Of a stretch of DNA of 64,000 bases, positions 41,654 to 51,610 are shown in pieces. The stretch comes from Olsenella sp. (lineage in GTDB: Bacteria > Actinomycetota > Coriobacteriia > Coriobacteriales > Atopobiaceae), in contig JALCMG010000009.1 of the NCBI GenBank assembly GCA_022648325.1, forward strand, positions 1-64,000, given 5' to 3'. Within the stretch, counting starts at the first letter, position 1; every line of letters begins with the position of its first letter. A program made the position numbers and the translations under genes. The notes beneath the pieces are model-generated. The model was not told where the DNA came from, did not search any database, and saw only the letters and a list, made by a program, of their open reading frames with translations.

Positions 41654-43660
41654 GTGATAGCACTCGCAGACAAGATCACCAAGTCATTTGGCGGAAGGGT
41701 CCTCTATACCCAGGCAACGCTGCAGCTCAACGCAGGGGAGCGGTGGGCGCTCGTCGGCCCCAACGGTGCCGGCAAGACAACGCTCTTGAAGATCATCATG
41801 GGCCAGGAGTCTCCTGACGAGGGGACTGTCTCCTTTGCCAAAGAGACAACCGTTGGCTACCTCGAGCAGGAGACCAAGATCGACGGCGAGAAGACTGCCC
41901 TCCAGGAGGTCGTGGACTCCGCTCACGAGGTCAAGGGCTGGGAGCGTCGCGTGGCCGAGCTGGAAGCCAAGATCTCGACCACGAAGCCCGGTCCCGAGCT
42001 CGACCGCCTGCTCGAAGACTACGGCCACGCGCAGGACCGCTTCGAGCGCCTGGGCGGCTACGAGCTAGATGCCCGTGCTAGGCAGATCCTAGGTGGCCTG
42101 GGCTTTCCCATCGAGGACTTCGACAAGCCCGCGGCAGACTTCTCCGGCGGCTGGCAGATGCGCATCGCGCTCTCCAAGCTCCTGCTTCGCCACCCGGACC
42201 TGCTGCTCCTTGACGAGCCAACCAACCACCTGGACCTCGAGAGCGTCCAGTGGCTCGAGCACTTCCTTGCCGCCTACGACGGTGCCGTTCTTCTCGTGAG
42301 CCACGACCGCTCTTTCATGGACGCCTGCGTGAGCCACGTCGCGGCCATCGAGAACCGCCGACTCACCACCTACACGGGCAACTACTCCGACTACCTGCGT
42401 CAGCGTGAGGACAACCTCGAGCAGATGCGGGCCAAGCGCGCCGCCCAGGAGCGAGAGATCGCCCACATGCAGGTGTTTGTCGACAAGTTCCGCTACAAGC
42501 CCACAAAGGCTGCCCAGGCCCAGGAGCGGATGAAGCGCATTGAGCAAATCAAGAGCGAGCTGGTAATTCTTCCCGAGGGCTCGAAGAAGGTGCACTTCTC
42601 GTTCCCAGAGCCACCCCGCACCGGAGACACCGTAGTGAAGGTGGAGAACGTCGCGAAGTCCTTTGGCGAGAACCACGTCTACGACCACGTTGACCTTACC
42701 CTTTATAGGGGCGACCACGTGGCGCTCGTTGGCCCCAACGGCGCCGGCAAGTCCACGCTCATGAAGCTCATCAACGGGCACCTCTCTCCGGATACCGGTT
42801 CGGTTGACCTCGGCCAGAACGTGACCTGCGCCTACTACGCCCAGCACCAGCTCGAGCAGCTCGACCCTGCCAATACCGTGCTCCAAGAAATGGACGCTGT
42901 GGCACCCGGATGGACCACGTCCGAGGAGCGCAGACTTCTGGGGGCCTTCCTCTTCCACGGCGACGACGTGGACAAGCGCGTCTCGGTGCTCTCCGGCGGT
43001 GAGAAGACCCGTCTCGCCCTCGCCAAGATGCTCGTCGCGCCCGAGCCGCTGCTTTGTTTGGACGAGCCCACCAACCACCTAGACATCGACTCCGTCGACG
43101 TCCTCGAGCAGGCCCTCGTTCACTTTCCGGGCACCATCGTGCTCATCAGCCACGACGAGCACCTGGTGCGTGCCGTGGCCAACAAGGTGGTCGACGTTCG
43201 CGACCACAAGGTCACGCTCTACGACGGCGACTACGAGTACTACCAGTTCAAGCGTGCGGAGCTTGAGGCGGCGGCTGCCGGCGAGGGATCGACTGCCGGC
43301 CAGCCCGCGCAGGCAAAGGCGGCTCCCGCCGTGCAGGTTGCCGCAGAGCAGCAGTCCACCGGCAGAAACGTCAAGACCAAGAAGCAGCGCCGCGCCGAGG
43401 CCGAGGAGCGAAACCGCAGGAGCAAGGCCCTGCGCAAGACCAAGAAGCGCCTTCAGGAGGTGGAGTCCGCCCTGGGGCCTGCACACGACCGCTACAACGA
43501 ACTTGTGACGCTCATGGCCGACGAGGGGCTCTACAACGACTCCGAGCGCTTCAACGCCTGCATGAATGAGTACAACGCGCTCTCCAAGAAGATTCCTGCC
43601 CTTGAGCAGGAGTGGCTCGAACTCTCCGAGGCCATGGAGGCGGGCGATGAGGATGCGTAG
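41654..43660 (+). CDS. ABC-F family ATPase
   Basis: The 668-residue soluble protein has two ABC ATPase domains. The first has [34 protein letters not shown] and [20 protein letters not shown]. The second has [34 protein letters not shown] and [21 protein letters not shown] charged inter-domain linker with [17 protein letters not shown] and a C-terminal Lys/Arg/Glu-rich coiled coil complete it. ABC-F proteins act on the ribosome as translation factors or as antibiotic protection factors; the coiled coil fits the Uup/YdiF type. The GTG at 41654 follows GAGAGGTTCAC, and starts further upstream lie in noncoding sequence. Confidence 0.93.
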   Translation: MIALADKITKSFGGRVLYTQATLQLNAGERWALVGPNGAGKTTLLKIIMGQESPDEGTVSFAKETTVGYLEQETKIDGEKTALQEVVDSAHEVKGWERRVAELEAKISTTKPGPELDRLLEDYGHAQDRFERLGGYELDARARQILGGLGFPIEDFDKPAADFSGGWQMRIALSKLLLRHPDLLLLDEPTNHLDLESVQWLEHFLAAYDGAVLLVSHDRSFMDACVSHVAAIENRRLTTYTGNYSDYLRQREDNLEQMRAKRAAQEREIAHMQVFVDKFRYKPTKAAQAQERMKRIEQIKSELVILPEGSKKVHFSFPEPPRTGDTVVKVENVAKSFGENHVYDHVDLTLYRGDHVALVGPNGAGKSTLMKLINGHLSPDTGSVDLGQNVTCAYYAQHQLEQLDPANTVLQEMDAVAPGWTTSEERRLLGAFLFHGDDVDKRVSVLSGGEKTRLALAKMLVAPEPLLCLDEPTNHLDIDSVDVLEQALVHFPGTIVLISHDEHLVRAVANKVVDVRDHKVTLYDGDYEYYQFKRAELEAAAAGEGSTAGQPAQAKAAPAVQVAAEQQSTGRNVKTKKQRRAEAEERNRRSKALRKTKKRLQEVESALGPAHDRYNELVTLMADEGLYNDSERFNACMNEYNALSKKIPALEQEWLELSEAMEAGDEDA

Positions 43661-43952
43661 ACTTCCGCGAGCTGGAGCTCGTTCCGCGCTTGGGGTGGCC
43701 GCTCTCATCGCGCGCGTCCTTGCTGTCGCGCTTTGTGTGCTCGTGGTCGTCGACTCACTCGACCTTGGTGCGCTGCATACGGCGCTGCTTGGCGTTAATG
43801 GTCTTGCGGCGAGGGTCATTCCCCAGCCCATCCTGGGCATACTCGTATTCCCAACCCCTCTGGGCGGAGCCTTCAGGGGAGACTTCGCTCTTGTCTCAGT
43901 TTTGCTTTTTGTCATAGACTGGCTGCTCGCAAGGGCCACCTACCGTATGTAG
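43647..43952 (+). CDS. Small membrane protein overlapping the ABC-F gene
   Basis: The 101-residue protein has a basic N-terminus ([13 protein letters not shown]) and two hydrophobic helices: [19 protein letters not shown], and [16 protein letters not shown] near the C-terminus. A third weakly hydrophobic stretch, [16 protein letters not shown], lies between. The ATG at 43647 follows GGAGGCGGGCG inside the end of the ABC-F gene, an overlap of 14 bases, which suggests coupling. No family is recognised. It could be a YggT-like or other small inner-membrane protein. Confidence 0.65.
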   Translation: MRMRRLPRAGARSALGVAALIARVLAVALCVLVVVDSLDLGALHTALLGVNGLAARVIPQPILGILVFPTPLGGAFRGDFALVSVLLFVIDWLLARATYRM

Positions 43953-43970
43953 GCCAGAAAGGGGCATGAC

Positions 43971-44678
43971 GTGTTCTCGACCTCGCGTATCATCTCGATC
44001 CTTCTCTCGGTTGGGCTCGTCATGCTCTCTGCCATTCCGCATGAGGTCGCTCACGGGTGGATGGCCAATCGTCTGGGAGACCCCACGGCCAAGCGTGCAG
44101 GGCGTCTTACCCTTAACCCAGCCGCGCACATCGATCCCTTTGGCTCCATACTCCTGCCTCTCATCATGGGTGCCTTTGGCGGACCAATCTTTGCCTATGC
44201 CAAACCCGTGCCCTACAACCCCATGAACTTTGATCCCAAGACGAGAAACCGCGACGAGGCCCTGGTTGCGCTTGCCGGACCCGTTTGCAACCTGCTGCAA
44301 GCCCTTGCCGGCGCGGCAGTGTGGCGCCTTGCCTATTGGGGTTTCTCATCGGGTCTCGAGTCTGGGTCGCTCGCCGTCGACCCCTGGTACGAGGTAGCGT
44401 ATTGGACTCTCATGGTCCTCTCCACCTACGTCTACGTAAACCTCATGCTCATGTGCTTCAACCTCATCCCGCTGCCGCCGCTCGACGGCTCGAAGGTCAT
44501 CTCGCCCCTCTTTAGGAGCGAACGGTCTCGTCGTGCGTACTATCAGGTGCAGCAGTATGCCATGCCCATCCTCCTTGTGGTTCTCTACCTTATCCCGTAC
44601 GCGTTTGGGGTTGACCCGCTTGGATGGGTCCTCGACTCCACGGCCGGCTCGCTCTACGACATTCTCATGGGGGCGTAG
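43971..44678 (+). CDS. Site-2 protease-like metallopeptidase (M50 family)
   Basis: The 235-residue membrane protein has the zinc motif HEVAH at residues 24-28 in an N-terminal helix (LVMLSAIPHEVAHGWMANRL). RAGRLTLNPAAHIDPFGSIL and ALAGPVCNLLQALAGAAV follow, then the second site FNLIPLPPLDGSK with its metal-binding Asp. It belongs to the short M50 proteins without PDZ domain (YwhC-like), found before scpA in many Gram-positive bacteria. The GTG follows AAAGGGGCATGAC. Its substrate is unknown. It precedes scpA by six bases. Confidence 0.92.
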   Translation: MFSTSRIISILLSVGLVMLSAIPHEVAHGWMANRLGDPTAKRAGRLTLNPAAHIDPFGSILLPLIMGAFGGPIFAYAKPVPYNPMNFDPKTRNRDEALVALAGPVCNLLQALAGAAVWRLAYWGFSSGLESGSLAVDPWYEVAYWTLMVLSTYVYVNLMLMCFNLIPLPPLDGSKVISPLFRSERSRRAYYQVQQYAMPILLVVLYLIPYAFGVDPLGWVLDSTAGSLYDILMGA

Positions 44679-44684
44679 CAGCAT

Positions 44685-45614
44685 ATGTCGTGGCGTGTGA
44701 GGACAGATGCGTACACGGGCCCGTTCGACCTGTTGCTGCAGCTTGTGAGCAGGCAGAAGGTGGCCATTGGGTCAATCTCTGTTGCCGAGGTCGCAGACCA
44801 GTACCTGGCCGAGGTCGAGCGCATGAGCAACCTCGACCTGGACGTGGCGAGCGACTTCGTCCTTGTGGCCTCTACGCTTCTCGACATGAAGGCCGCAGCG
44901 CTGGTGCCCGAGGGTGGCCTGGCGCCTTCGGCGCGGGCGGGCGAGGAGGAGATGGATGACGAGGACGACCTTGCGGGCCTTACGCCCGACGAGGCAAGGG
45001 AGGTCCTCATCGCTCGTCTCATCACGTACAAGCAGTTCAGGAATGCCGGTACCGCCCTTGGCAGTCGCATGGAGGCGGAGTCGCGCATGGTCCCGCGCAC
45101 CGTGGGACCGGACCCGGAGTTCCTTGGCCTCATGCCAGACTACCTCGAGGGCATCACGCTGCGGAGCCTCGCCGTCATCTGCGCGGACATCGACGCGCAT
45201 CGCGAGACCTTCCTCCTGGAGTCCGAGCACATCGCGCCAAAGAGGCTGCCCATCGCGCTCACTGTGGCTTCGATCGACCGACTGGCGCGCTCGCGAGGGC
45301 ACCTCACGTTCTCCGAGCTCCTCGACGGATCCGGCGAGCCCGAGGTCGTTGTGGCAAACTTCCTTGCCGTGCTCGACCTCTACCACAGGGACAAGGTTCG
45401 CATGCACCAAGACCATAACTTTGGTGAGATTGAGATCGAGCACGTTGAGGGGGCTACCCCCTACGAGATGGACGACTCTGTGCTCTATGAGCTGGGCGAG
45501 CAGGGCGTAGACGAGAATGACCTCGCCAAGCTTGGCTTCGGTGGCCTTCTCGACGATGTCGAGCAGGAGACGGACGGCGCACGCGCCAGTGATACGGAAG
45601 GGGAGGAAGCGTAA
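44685..45614 (+). CDS. scpA: Segregation and condensation protein A
   Basis: The 309-residue kleisin bridges the SMC heads with ScpB in chromosome compaction. The N-terminal helix reads YTGPFDLLLQLVSRQKVAIG, SISVAEVADQYLAEVERM and ASDFVLVASTLLDMKAAAL. An acidic middle follows, and a C-terminal winged helix has HLTFSELLDGSGEPEVVVAN and FLAVLDLYHRDKV. An unusual acidic tail extends beyond the family core. The scpB ATG overlaps its stop in TAATG. Confidence 0.95.
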   Translation: MSWRVRTDAYTGPFDLLLQLVSRQKVAIGSISVAEVADQYLAEVERMSNLDLDVASDFVLVASTLLDMKAAALVPEGGLAPSARAGEEEMDDEDDLAGLTPDEAREVLIARLITYKQFRNAGTALGSRMEAESRMVPRTVGPDPEFLGLMPDYLEGITLRSLAVICADIDAHRETFLLESEHIAPKRLPIALTVASIDRLARSRGHLTFSELLDGSGEPEVVVANFLAVLDLYHRDKVRMHQDHNFGEIEIEHVEGATPYEMDDSVLYELGEQGVDENDLAKLGFGGLLDDVEQETDGARASDTEGEEA

Positions 45615-46330
45615 TGGCAGGTCTGGAGAGGCTTGAGGACGGTTCGCTCAAGGGCCTTCTGGAGGCTTTGCTCCTCGTATCTGATGACTCGGTCTCGGCG
45701 ATTGACCTTGCGAAGGCCACGGGGGCCGCGCCGGGCGATGTTGCCTCCGCGCTGGCCGAGCTCTCGGCCGAGTACGCAGATGCCAACCGCGGCTTCCAGC
45801 TGCGCGAGGTTGCGGGTGGATGGCGCCTCTTTACGCATCCGGCCTTCCATGAGCAGGTCGCGGCCTATGTGCTCTCCTGGGACCAGCGCCGCCTGTCGCA
45901 GGCGGCGCTCGAGACGCTTGCCGTGATCGCCTACCACCAGCCCGTCTCGCGCGAGGGGGTGCGCGCCGTTCGTGGCGTGAACTCCGATGGTGTGATCTCC
46001 TCCCTTCGCGAGAAGGGACTTGTCCGCGAGGTGGGCCATGATGCCGAGCATGGGCAGGCCGTCCTCTTTGGCACCACACGCGCATTTCTCGAGCGCTTTG
46101 GGCTGAAGAGCATCCGCGACCTTCCCCCGCTTGAGGACTTCGCACCGGACGAGCAGTCCAAGCAGTTCATCCGCGAGCGCCTTTCTGGCCGCTCCCTCCA
46201 GTCAACCCTTGAGGAAGCCGCTGACGACATCGATGACGAACGCGACCTGTTGGGGGACGACAGCGCATCCGATGGCGGCGAGGGCGAAGGCGCTGGGGAC
46301 GAGAAGGGCAGCGAGGCCGGCAATGAGTGA
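45614..46330 (+). CDS. scpB: Segregation and condensation protein B
   Basis: The 238-residue protein has the two winged-helix domains of ScpB: LKGLLEALLLVSDDSVSAID, RGFQLREVAGGWRLFTHPAF, RRLSQAALETLAVIAYHQPV and RALIxxLxEKGLV-like VISSLREKGLVREVG. The last 50 residues, after FAPDEQSKQF, form an acidic low-complexity tail rich in Asp, Glu, Gly and Ser. It works with ScpA and SMC. It is translationally coupled to scpA and overlaps the pseudouridine synthase gene by eight bases. Confidence 0.95.
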   Translation: MAGLERLEDGSLKGLLEALLLVSDDSVSAIDLAKATGAAPGDVASALAELSAEYADANRGFQLREVAGGWRLFTHPAFHEQVAAYVLSWDQRRLSQAALETLAVIAYHQPVSREGVRAVRGVNSDGVISSLREKGLVREVGHDAEHGQAVLFGTTRAFLERFGLKSIRDLPPLEDFAPDEQSKQFIRERLSGRSLQSTLEEAADDIDDERDLLGDDSASDGGEGEGAGDEKGSEAGNE

Positions 46331-47159
46331 CCCCATACGCGAGGATGGGCTCTACCCCATGCGCCTGCAGCGCTTTCTCGCACGAGCCGGCGTCGCTAGC
46401 AGGCGCGGCGCCGAGCGGCTCATGACTGCCGGCCGCGTGCGCGTGAACGGTGAGGTTGTGACGGAGCTTGGGAGCAAGGTTGACCCCGCGAGCGACGTAG
46501 TGAGCGTGGACGGCATCGAGTGCCACATCCTCGAGCAGCCTCGCTACCTCATGCTCTACAAGCCCGCCGGTTACGTCACCACCATGAGCGACCCACAGGG
46601 GCGGCACACGGTGGCCGAACTCGTCCCTGCGGAAAGCTGCCCTGGCCTCTTTCCCGTTGGTCGCCTTGACATGGATGCCACGGGCCTTCTCCTCTTCACG
46701 ACCAACGGCAAAGTTGGGCAGTCTCTGCTCCACCCCTCGCGCCACGTCGAGAAGCACTATGTGGCCCTTGTCTCGGGCACCCCCTCAGCGCACGACCTTG
46801 AAAGGCTTCGACGGGGTGTCATGCTCGAGGACGGGCCCGCATCGCCGGCCGGCGCCGTGCTGCTCGAGCGTGGATCGAAGCTCTACTCCGTGGTCGCCCC
46901 ACACGGGGCGGGCCGCACGGGAGGGGGAGAGCCCAACGCCGTGGTGGGGCTCACCATACATGAGGGCAGGAAGCACCAGGTAAAGAAGATGATGCAGGCA
47001 GTGGGGCACAAAGTGCTCCGTCTCCACCGCGATGCGTTTGGACCGCTCGTGCTCTCGGGCGTCGAGGAGGGCCGGTGGCGCGAGCTCACTCCACGTGAGG
47101 CGGTGGCCATCGAGAAGATCTGCGCCAGCGAAGCCGGTGCGGAAGGGGAGGAAGACTAG
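46323..47159 (+). CDS. rluB: 23S rRNA pseudouridine synthase, RluB/RsuA family
   Basis: The 278-residue enzyme isomerises uridine in rRNA. An N-terminal S4 domain reads MRLQRFLARAGVASRRGAER with RVRVNGEVV. The catalytic domain has LMLYKPAGYVTTMSDPQGR and the active Asp in PVGRLDMDATGLLLFT, then HVEKHYVALV and IHEGRKHQVKKMMQAVGH. Location after scpB is conserved in Gram-positive bacteria and favours RluB over RsuA. The ATG at 46323 lies inside the last codons of scpB. The acidic C-terminal tail (EAGAEGEED) is not part of the family core. Confidence 0.93.
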   Translation: MSDPIREDGLYPMRLQRFLARAGVASRRGAERLMTAGRVRVNGEVVTELGSKVDPASDVVSVDGIECHILEQPRYLMLYKPAGYVTTMSDPQGRHTVAELVPAESCPGLFPVGRLDMDATGLLLFTTNGKVGQSLLHPSRHVEKHYVALVSGTPSAHDLERLRRGVMLEDGPASPAGAVLLERGSKLYSVVAPHGAGRTGGGEPNAVVGLTIHEGRKHQVKKMMQAVGHKVLRLHRDAFGPLVLSGVEEGRWRELTPREAVAIEKICASEAGAEGEED

Positions 47160-47160
47160 C

Positions 47161-47847
47161 GTGGACTTTGGCATGAGACAGCGGATACTGGTCATGAGGC
47201 ATCCGGAGACGCCCGCGAACACCGAGCACTTCTTCTCGGGGAGAAGGGACGTCCCACTCACGGAGCGTGGGCAGGAGCAGCGAAAGCATGGCGTGGAGGC
47301 CCTTGTCGCCTTTGCCCCCGAGCGGCTCTGGTGCTCACCCCTCTCACGCTGCCGAGACCTTGCCGAGGAGGCGGGTGAGCGGCTCGGCATCCCCGTCCGC
47401 GTGGATGAGGACCTCGTGGAGCTCGACTTCGGCGAGCTCGAGGGGACCCGCTTCGAGTCGAGCAACTCGGGCCGCACGCAGTTTCCCTGGCCGCTTGACG
47501 AGCAGGGAAACTCCATCCCCGCACCTGGAGCGGAATCTTTCGAGCACGCCACCGCGCGAGCGCGTCACCTCCTGGACGAGCTCAAGCCGCTAACCGGAAG
47601 AACCGCGCTCGTCACCCATGGCGGCTTCTCTCGCATCCTCATTGCGGCAATGTACGATGTAGCCTATGACCGCTTCTGGGACGTGCACTTGGCCAACGTC
47701 TGCTCGGCGTACTACACCTGCAATGGCAGGAGCTTCTACCTGGGCGGGTTCAACCTCACGCCCGAGGAGGTCATCGAGCGCTCCACCAAGCCAAACCCAT
47801 ACGACCTCAGGGACATCTGGGGCGTAGCCGAAAGGGAGGAAGCATGA
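47161..47847 (+). CDS. Histidine phosphatase-family protein
   Basis: The 228-residue protein carries the RHG-type motif as LVMRHPETPANTEHFFSGRR, where the His is the phosphoacceptor. PLTERGQEQ, CSPLSRCRDLAEEAG, LVELDFGELEGTRFES and a second catalytic His in LVTHGGFSRILIAAM follow. It belongs to the phosphoglycerate-mutase superfamily, most members of which are phosphatases. The usual RHGET reads RHPET here. The GTG at 47161 follows GGGGAGGAAGACTAGC. It overlaps cmk by four bases, which suggests co-expression but not a function. Confidence 0.88.
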   Translation: MDFGMRQRILVMRHPETPANTEHFFSGRRDVPLTERGQEQRKHGVEALVAFAPERLWCSPLSRCRDLAEEAGERLGIPVRVDEDLVELDFGELEGTRFESSNSGRTQFPWPLDEQGNSIPAPGAESFEHATARARHLLDELKPLTGRTALVTHGGFSRILIAAMYDVAYDRFWDVHLANVCSAYYTCNGRSFYLGGFNLTPEEVIERSTKPNPYDLRDIWGVAEREEA

Positions 47848-48554
47848 TCGTCGCCATCGACGGGCCAGCTGGGTCCGGAAAGTCCACCGTCGCACACGCC
47901 ATCGCCGAGAGGTGCCACCTCACCTACCTCGACACCGGCGCAATGTATCGCTCGGTGACGGCAGAGTGCCTTCGCCGGGGAATCGACCCTGCGGATGCAG
48001 CCGCTGTGACCGATGTGGCGCGCACAATCTCCATCACCTTTGGCACGTCGCCCGAGGGGCAGACCGTCACCGCAAACGGACGCGACGTCACGACCGAGAT
48101 CCGCACTCCCGAGGTCGACCGCAACGTCTCTGCCGTCTCGGCCATCCCCGAGGTTCGCGAGGCAATGGTCGAGCTGCAGAGGGCGTATGGCAAGACGGGC
48201 GATGTCGTTGCCGAGGGCAGGGACATCGGTACCGTTGTCTTCCCCGCAGCCGACGTGAAGGTCTTCCTCATGGCAGACCCGGCCGCACGTGCCCTTCGGA
48301 GGGCCGTCCAGCGCGAGGGGGGAGACGCCGCCAAGGACGCCAACGCAAAGGCGGATCCCGCCGAGGTCGAGCGCATCCTCGCAGACCTCAACCGACGCGA
48401 CAAGCTCGATTCCACGAGAAAGACCGCACCGCTCAAACCCGCACCCGATGCACACCACATCGATTCGTCAACGCTTAGCGTGGACGAAGTCGTGAAAGCC
48501 ATCTGCGCGCTTGACCCACGCCTTGAGGCGGCCCTCGCGGAGTCTCGCTCGTGA
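47844..48554 (+). CDS. cmk: Cytidylate kinase
   Basis: The 236-residue kinase phosphorylates CMP and dCMP with ATP. The P-loop is VAIDGPAGSGKSTVAHAIAE, followed by YLDTGAMYRSVTAECLRRGI, NVSAVSAIPEVREAMVELQR, VVAEGRDIGTVVFPAADVK and LNRRDKLDSTRKTAPLKPA. It is linked to plsC, ispH and der, a grouping common in Gram-positive genomes. Both ends overlap neighbours (ATGA and GTGA), so translation is coupled on both sides. Confidence 0.97.
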   Translation: MIVAIDGPAGSGKSTVAHAIAERCHLTYLDTGAMYRSVTAECLRRGIDPADAAAVTDVARTISITFGTSPEGQTVTANGRDVTTEIRTPEVDRNVSAVSAIPEVREAMVELQRAYGKTGDVVAEGRDIGTVVFPAADVKVFLMADPAARALRRAVQREGGDAAKDANAKADPAEVERILADLNRRDKLDSTRKTAPLKPAPDAHHIDSSTLSVDEVVKAICALDPRLEAALAESRS

Positions 48555-49306
48555 GCGCGCAAAAGAGGGCGCCCGAGAAGCGCCTGCGTGCCTTCCATGG
48601 CAACTCGTTTGACGACTACTTCGATACCGGCATGCGCAACTTCCCTCTGCCCGCCCGCATGTTCCTCGGCATCGCCGTCTTTGCGTGCTTCGTCTGGACG
48701 CAGTTCCGGTGGCGCTGGAGCGTCGAGGACAAGGAGAAACTCGTAGAGGACAAGACCCCACGTGTCATCGTGATGAACCACGGCTCGATGCTTGACCCAG
48801 TCATCATCATCGTCCAGCTCTGGCTGCGCGGCGTTCGCGTGCGCACCATCTACAAGAGCGAGTTCGACAAGGCTCCCGTGGTCACGTGGTTCTTCACCCG
48901 CGTTGGGGCCATCCCCGTCCAGCGTGGAACCGCGGACATGAAGGCCGTTCGTCGCGCCCGTGCCGCCCTCGACCGTGGCGAGTGCGTGCTCATCTTCCCC
49001 GAGGGCACCCGCATCAAGAGCGACGACGAGCCCGTGACCATTCACGAGGGATACTCCCTCATGGCCCAGCTCGGCCATGCTCCCGTCCAGCCCGTCGCCA
49101 TCGTCGGGGCGCGCGACATCACCCGGCGTGGAAGCCACCTTCACCGCTTCTCACGCGTGTGGCTCAAGGCCGGTGACCCCATATCCTGGGATTCCCTGGG
49201 CGTCCAGGGCAGGAAGGCGCAACTTGCCGCCATGTCGAAGGCGGGGATGGATGCCGTCTACGCCCTTCGTGACGAGCTTCGCAAAGAGCATCCAGGGAAG
49301 ATGTAG
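48551..49306 (+). CDS. plsC: 1-acylglycerol-3-phosphate acyltransferase
   Basis: The 251-residue membrane-associated enzyme adds the second acyl chain to make phosphatidate. One hydrophobic helix (about residues 30-46) precedes the catalytic motif VIVMNHGSMLDPVIIIVQL (NHxSxxD). FFTRVGAIPVQRGTADMKAV and LIFPEGTRIKSDDE for glycerol-phosphate binding follow. It complements plsY and gpsA located 4 kb downstream. The GTG start overlaps the cmk stop. Confidence 0.93.
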   Translation: MSAQKRAPEKRLRAFHGNSFDDYFDTGMRNFPLPARMFLGIAVFACFVWTQFRWRWSVEDKEKLVEDKTPRVIVMNHGSMLDPVIIIVQLWLRGVRVRTIYKSEFDKAPVVTWFFTRVGAIPVQRGTADMKAVRRARAALDRGECVLIFPEGTRIKSDDEPVTIHEGYSLMAQLGHAPVQPVAIVGARDITRRGSHLHRFSRVWLKAGDPISWDSLGVQGRKAQLAAMSKAGMDAVYALRDELRKEHPGKM

Positions 49307-49308
49307 CC

Positions 49309-50151
49309 ATGACGACCGTTGAAGTTGCCCGCGAGGCAGGCGCCTGCTACGGAGTGGAGCGTGCGCTCGAGATGACCGAGAACGCACTCAACGAAAGCGG
49401 TTCCCGCGTTCGGACGCTGGGGCCTCTCATCCACAATCCCCGCGTGGTGGCAAGCCTCACCGAGCGTGGTGCCTCCGTGGTCGAGGACCCGCGCGATGCG
49501 GCAGGTTGCACGCTCGTCCTGCGCACTCACGGGGTGACGCCTGCCGAGGAGGCGGAGGCGCGGGAGCTCTGCTCCGGTGTGATTGACGCCACCTGCCCCT
49601 TCGTGAAGAAGGTGCACCGCGCGGCAGAGAAGCTCTCCTCCGAGGGATATCGCGTTGTCATCGTGGGCGAGTCCGGCCACCCCGAGGTCACCGCGACGCT
49701 GGCGCACGCACCCGGTGCGACGGTCGTCGGCACGCCCGAGGAGGCGCGAGACCTTCCCCATGTGCGCAAGACCGGCGTGGTTGTGCAGACCACCCAGTCT
49801 GCTGCCCGCTTGGCCGAGATCGTCTCGGTGCTGCTCACGCGCACCGAGGAGCTCCGCGTTATCAACACCATCTGCGAGGCCACGTCGGGCCACCAGGGTG
49901 CCTGCGCCGAGCTTGCGGCGCGCGCGGACGTGATGGTTGTCATAGGTGGCCGCAACTCGGCGAACACCACTCGCCTTGCCGAGATCGCTCGTGCCGCCTG
50001 CCCGCGGACGTACCACATCGAGGGCGCTGACGAGCTCGACCCCGCTTGGTTCGATGAAGCGGGCCTCGTGGGCGTCACGGCTGGCGCGTCCACGCCCGCA
50101 TCCCAAATTCGGGCCGTTGTTTCAGCCATCGAGTCTGTGGTAGGGGAGTAG
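49309..50151 (+). CDS. ispH: 4-hydroxy-3-methylbut-2-enyl diphosphate reductase (IspH)
   Basis: The 280-residue iron-sulphur enzyme makes IPP and DMAPP in the last MEP step. The three cluster cysteines are Cys13 (GACYGV), Cys96 (DATCPFVKK) and Cys189 (NTICEATSG). Substrate-binding residues lie in LGPLIHNPRVV (His42), LRTHGV (His74) and GESGHPEV (His124, Glu126). The closing ASTPASQI is typical. The ATG lies two bases after the plsC stop. With dxr and ispG it shows a complete late MEP branch. Confidence 0.97.
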   Translation: MTTVEVAREAGACYGVERALEMTENALNESGSRVRTLGPLIHNPRVVASLTERGASVVEDPRDAAGCTLVLRTHGVTPAEEAEARELCSGVIDATCPFVKKVHRAAEKLSSEGYRVVIVGESGHPEVTATLAHAPGATVVGTPEEARDLPHVRKTGVVVQTTQSAARLAEIVSVLLTRTEELRVINTICEATSGHQGACAELAARADVMVVIGGRNSANTTRLAEIARAACPRTYHIEGADELDPAWFDEAGLVGVTAGASTPASQIRAVVSAIESVVGE

Positions 50152-50153
50152 GC

Positions 50154-51530
50154 GTGGCAAGGGAGAGGGCAGATTACGCCTCTACGCGAGAGCGTTCGCT
50201 TGGCGCATGGGTCCAATCGGTCGAGGAGGAAAGCCCCGCATGGGAGGCAGGCATCGAGCCCGGCATGCGCATCGAGAGCGTGAACGGGCAGAAGCTTAAG
50301 GACCTCATCGACTGGCGCTGGGAGGCAGATGGCGCCTCCTGCAAACTCGAGGTCTTTGACCCCCGTGACGGCGGAACCTATCCCTGCGAGCTCTGGCGAA
50401 AGCCGGGCGAGGACTGGGGCATCGACTTCACTGACGTCCTCTTCGACGGCATACGCACCTGCGTGAACGCGTGCCAGTTCTGTTTCATGAGCATGCTTCC
50501 CGAGGACGCGCGACCGTCCCTCTCGCTCCGCGACGACGACTACCGCCTCTCCTTTCTCCAGGGGAACTTCGTCACCCTCACCAACGTGACCGACGAGGAC
50601 GTTGAGCGCATCGTCAACTGCCGACTCGAGCCCATGAACGTCTCGATCCACGCAATATCGCCAGATGTCAGGCGCACGCTGATCGGCCCCCATGCCCAGC
50701 GCGGCATAGAGGTGCTCGAGCGGCTCCTCGAGGCGGGCATTGAGGTCCACGCCCAGATTGTGCTCTGCCCCGGCGTGAACGACGGCGAAGAGCTCGCGCG
50801 CACGCTCGACTGGATCGAGGAGAGGCCCAGCATCACGTCGCTTGCCGTCGTGCCCCTCGGCTACACGCGCTTCTCCCGGCGCTTCTCCAAATCCTTCTCC
50901 GACGACCCCGAGGCCGCAAAGGCTGTCGTGAGGCTCATCGAGCCATATCAGGCCCGGTCTCGACGAGAGCTCGGGACCACGCGGTTCCAGCTCTCCGACG
51001 AGTTCTACGTCGCCGCCGGTGTGGCGGTCCCGCCGGCGGACGCCTACGACGGGTATCCGCAGTACTACGACGGCATCGGGATGCTGCGGAGCTTCCTCGA
51101 CGACTCGGCTGTCCTCGCCCGCAATCATGCGGACGAGCTCTCCGCGTCAGACTCCATGCTCGCTGCCCGCGGCGAGTCCGCGCTTCTCGTGTGCGGCGAG
51201 GCTCCCGAGGCGGCAATCTCCTTCCTCTGCGACCTTTGGTCACCCAAGGGGCGCGTGCGCGCCTACCCAATTCGCAACGACTACTTTGGCGGCGACGTCA
51301 ACGTCACGGGGCTCATCGTGGCAATAGACCTTCTCGCCCAGCTGCCGGAGGATCTTACCCAAGCCGTTGTCGTTCTCCCCGAGGTCATGTTCAACTTCGA
51401 CCACGTGACCCTCGACGGCGACACCCAAGACCACGTGGTCGAGGAGATCAAGCGCCGGGGAGGCAAGGCGGTCATCTCTCAGGGGGACCCCGAGAGCATG
51501 GTTGCCGCAGTCACGCAGAGTTTGGGGTGA
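50154..51530 (+). CDS. DUF512 protein: PDZ-like domain plus radical-SAM-like Cys motif
   Basis: The 458-residue protein begins with a PDZ-like region (VQSVEEESPAWEAGIEPG). The iron-sulphur motif CVNACQFCFMSMLPEDARPS, C-x3-C-x2-C as in radical SAM enzymes, lies at about residues 102-121. LRDDDYRLSFLQGNFVTLTN and the C-terminal DUF512 region follow (PLGYTRFSRRF, TRFQLSDEFYVAAG, VFNFDHVTLDG-like MFNFDHVTLDGD). Genes of this family often sit just before der, as here, yet its reaction is not established. The GTG start is two bases after the ispH stop. Confidence 0.9.
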   Translation: MARERADYASTRERSLGAWVQSVEEESPAWEAGIEPGMRIESVNGQKLKDLIDWRWEADGASCKLEVFDPRDGGTYPCELWRKPGEDWGIDFTDVLFDGIRTCVNACQFCFMSMLPEDARPSLSLRDDDYRLSFLQGNFVTLTNVTDEDVERIVNCRLEPMNVSIHAISPDVRRTLIGPHAQRGIEVLERLLEAGIEVHAQIVLCPGVNDGEELARTLDWIEERPSITSLAVVPLGYTRFSRRFSKSFSDDPEAAKAVVRLIEPYQARSRRELGTTRFQLSDEFYVAAGVAVPPADAYDGYPQYYDGIGMLRSFLDDSAVLARNHADELSASDSMLAARGESALLVCGEAPEAAISFLCDLWSPKGRVRAYPIRNDYFGGDVNVTGLIVAIDLLAQLPEDLTQAVVVLPEVMFNFDHVTLDGDTQDHVVEEIKRRGGKAVISQGDPESMVAAVTQSLG

Positions 51531-51610
51531 GCGCTGGCGGGAGCGAGGTAACCCCCTGGTCCGTGATATGCTCGGGAGTGCTAAATACTCCAAGAGAAAG
51601 CGAGCACTTC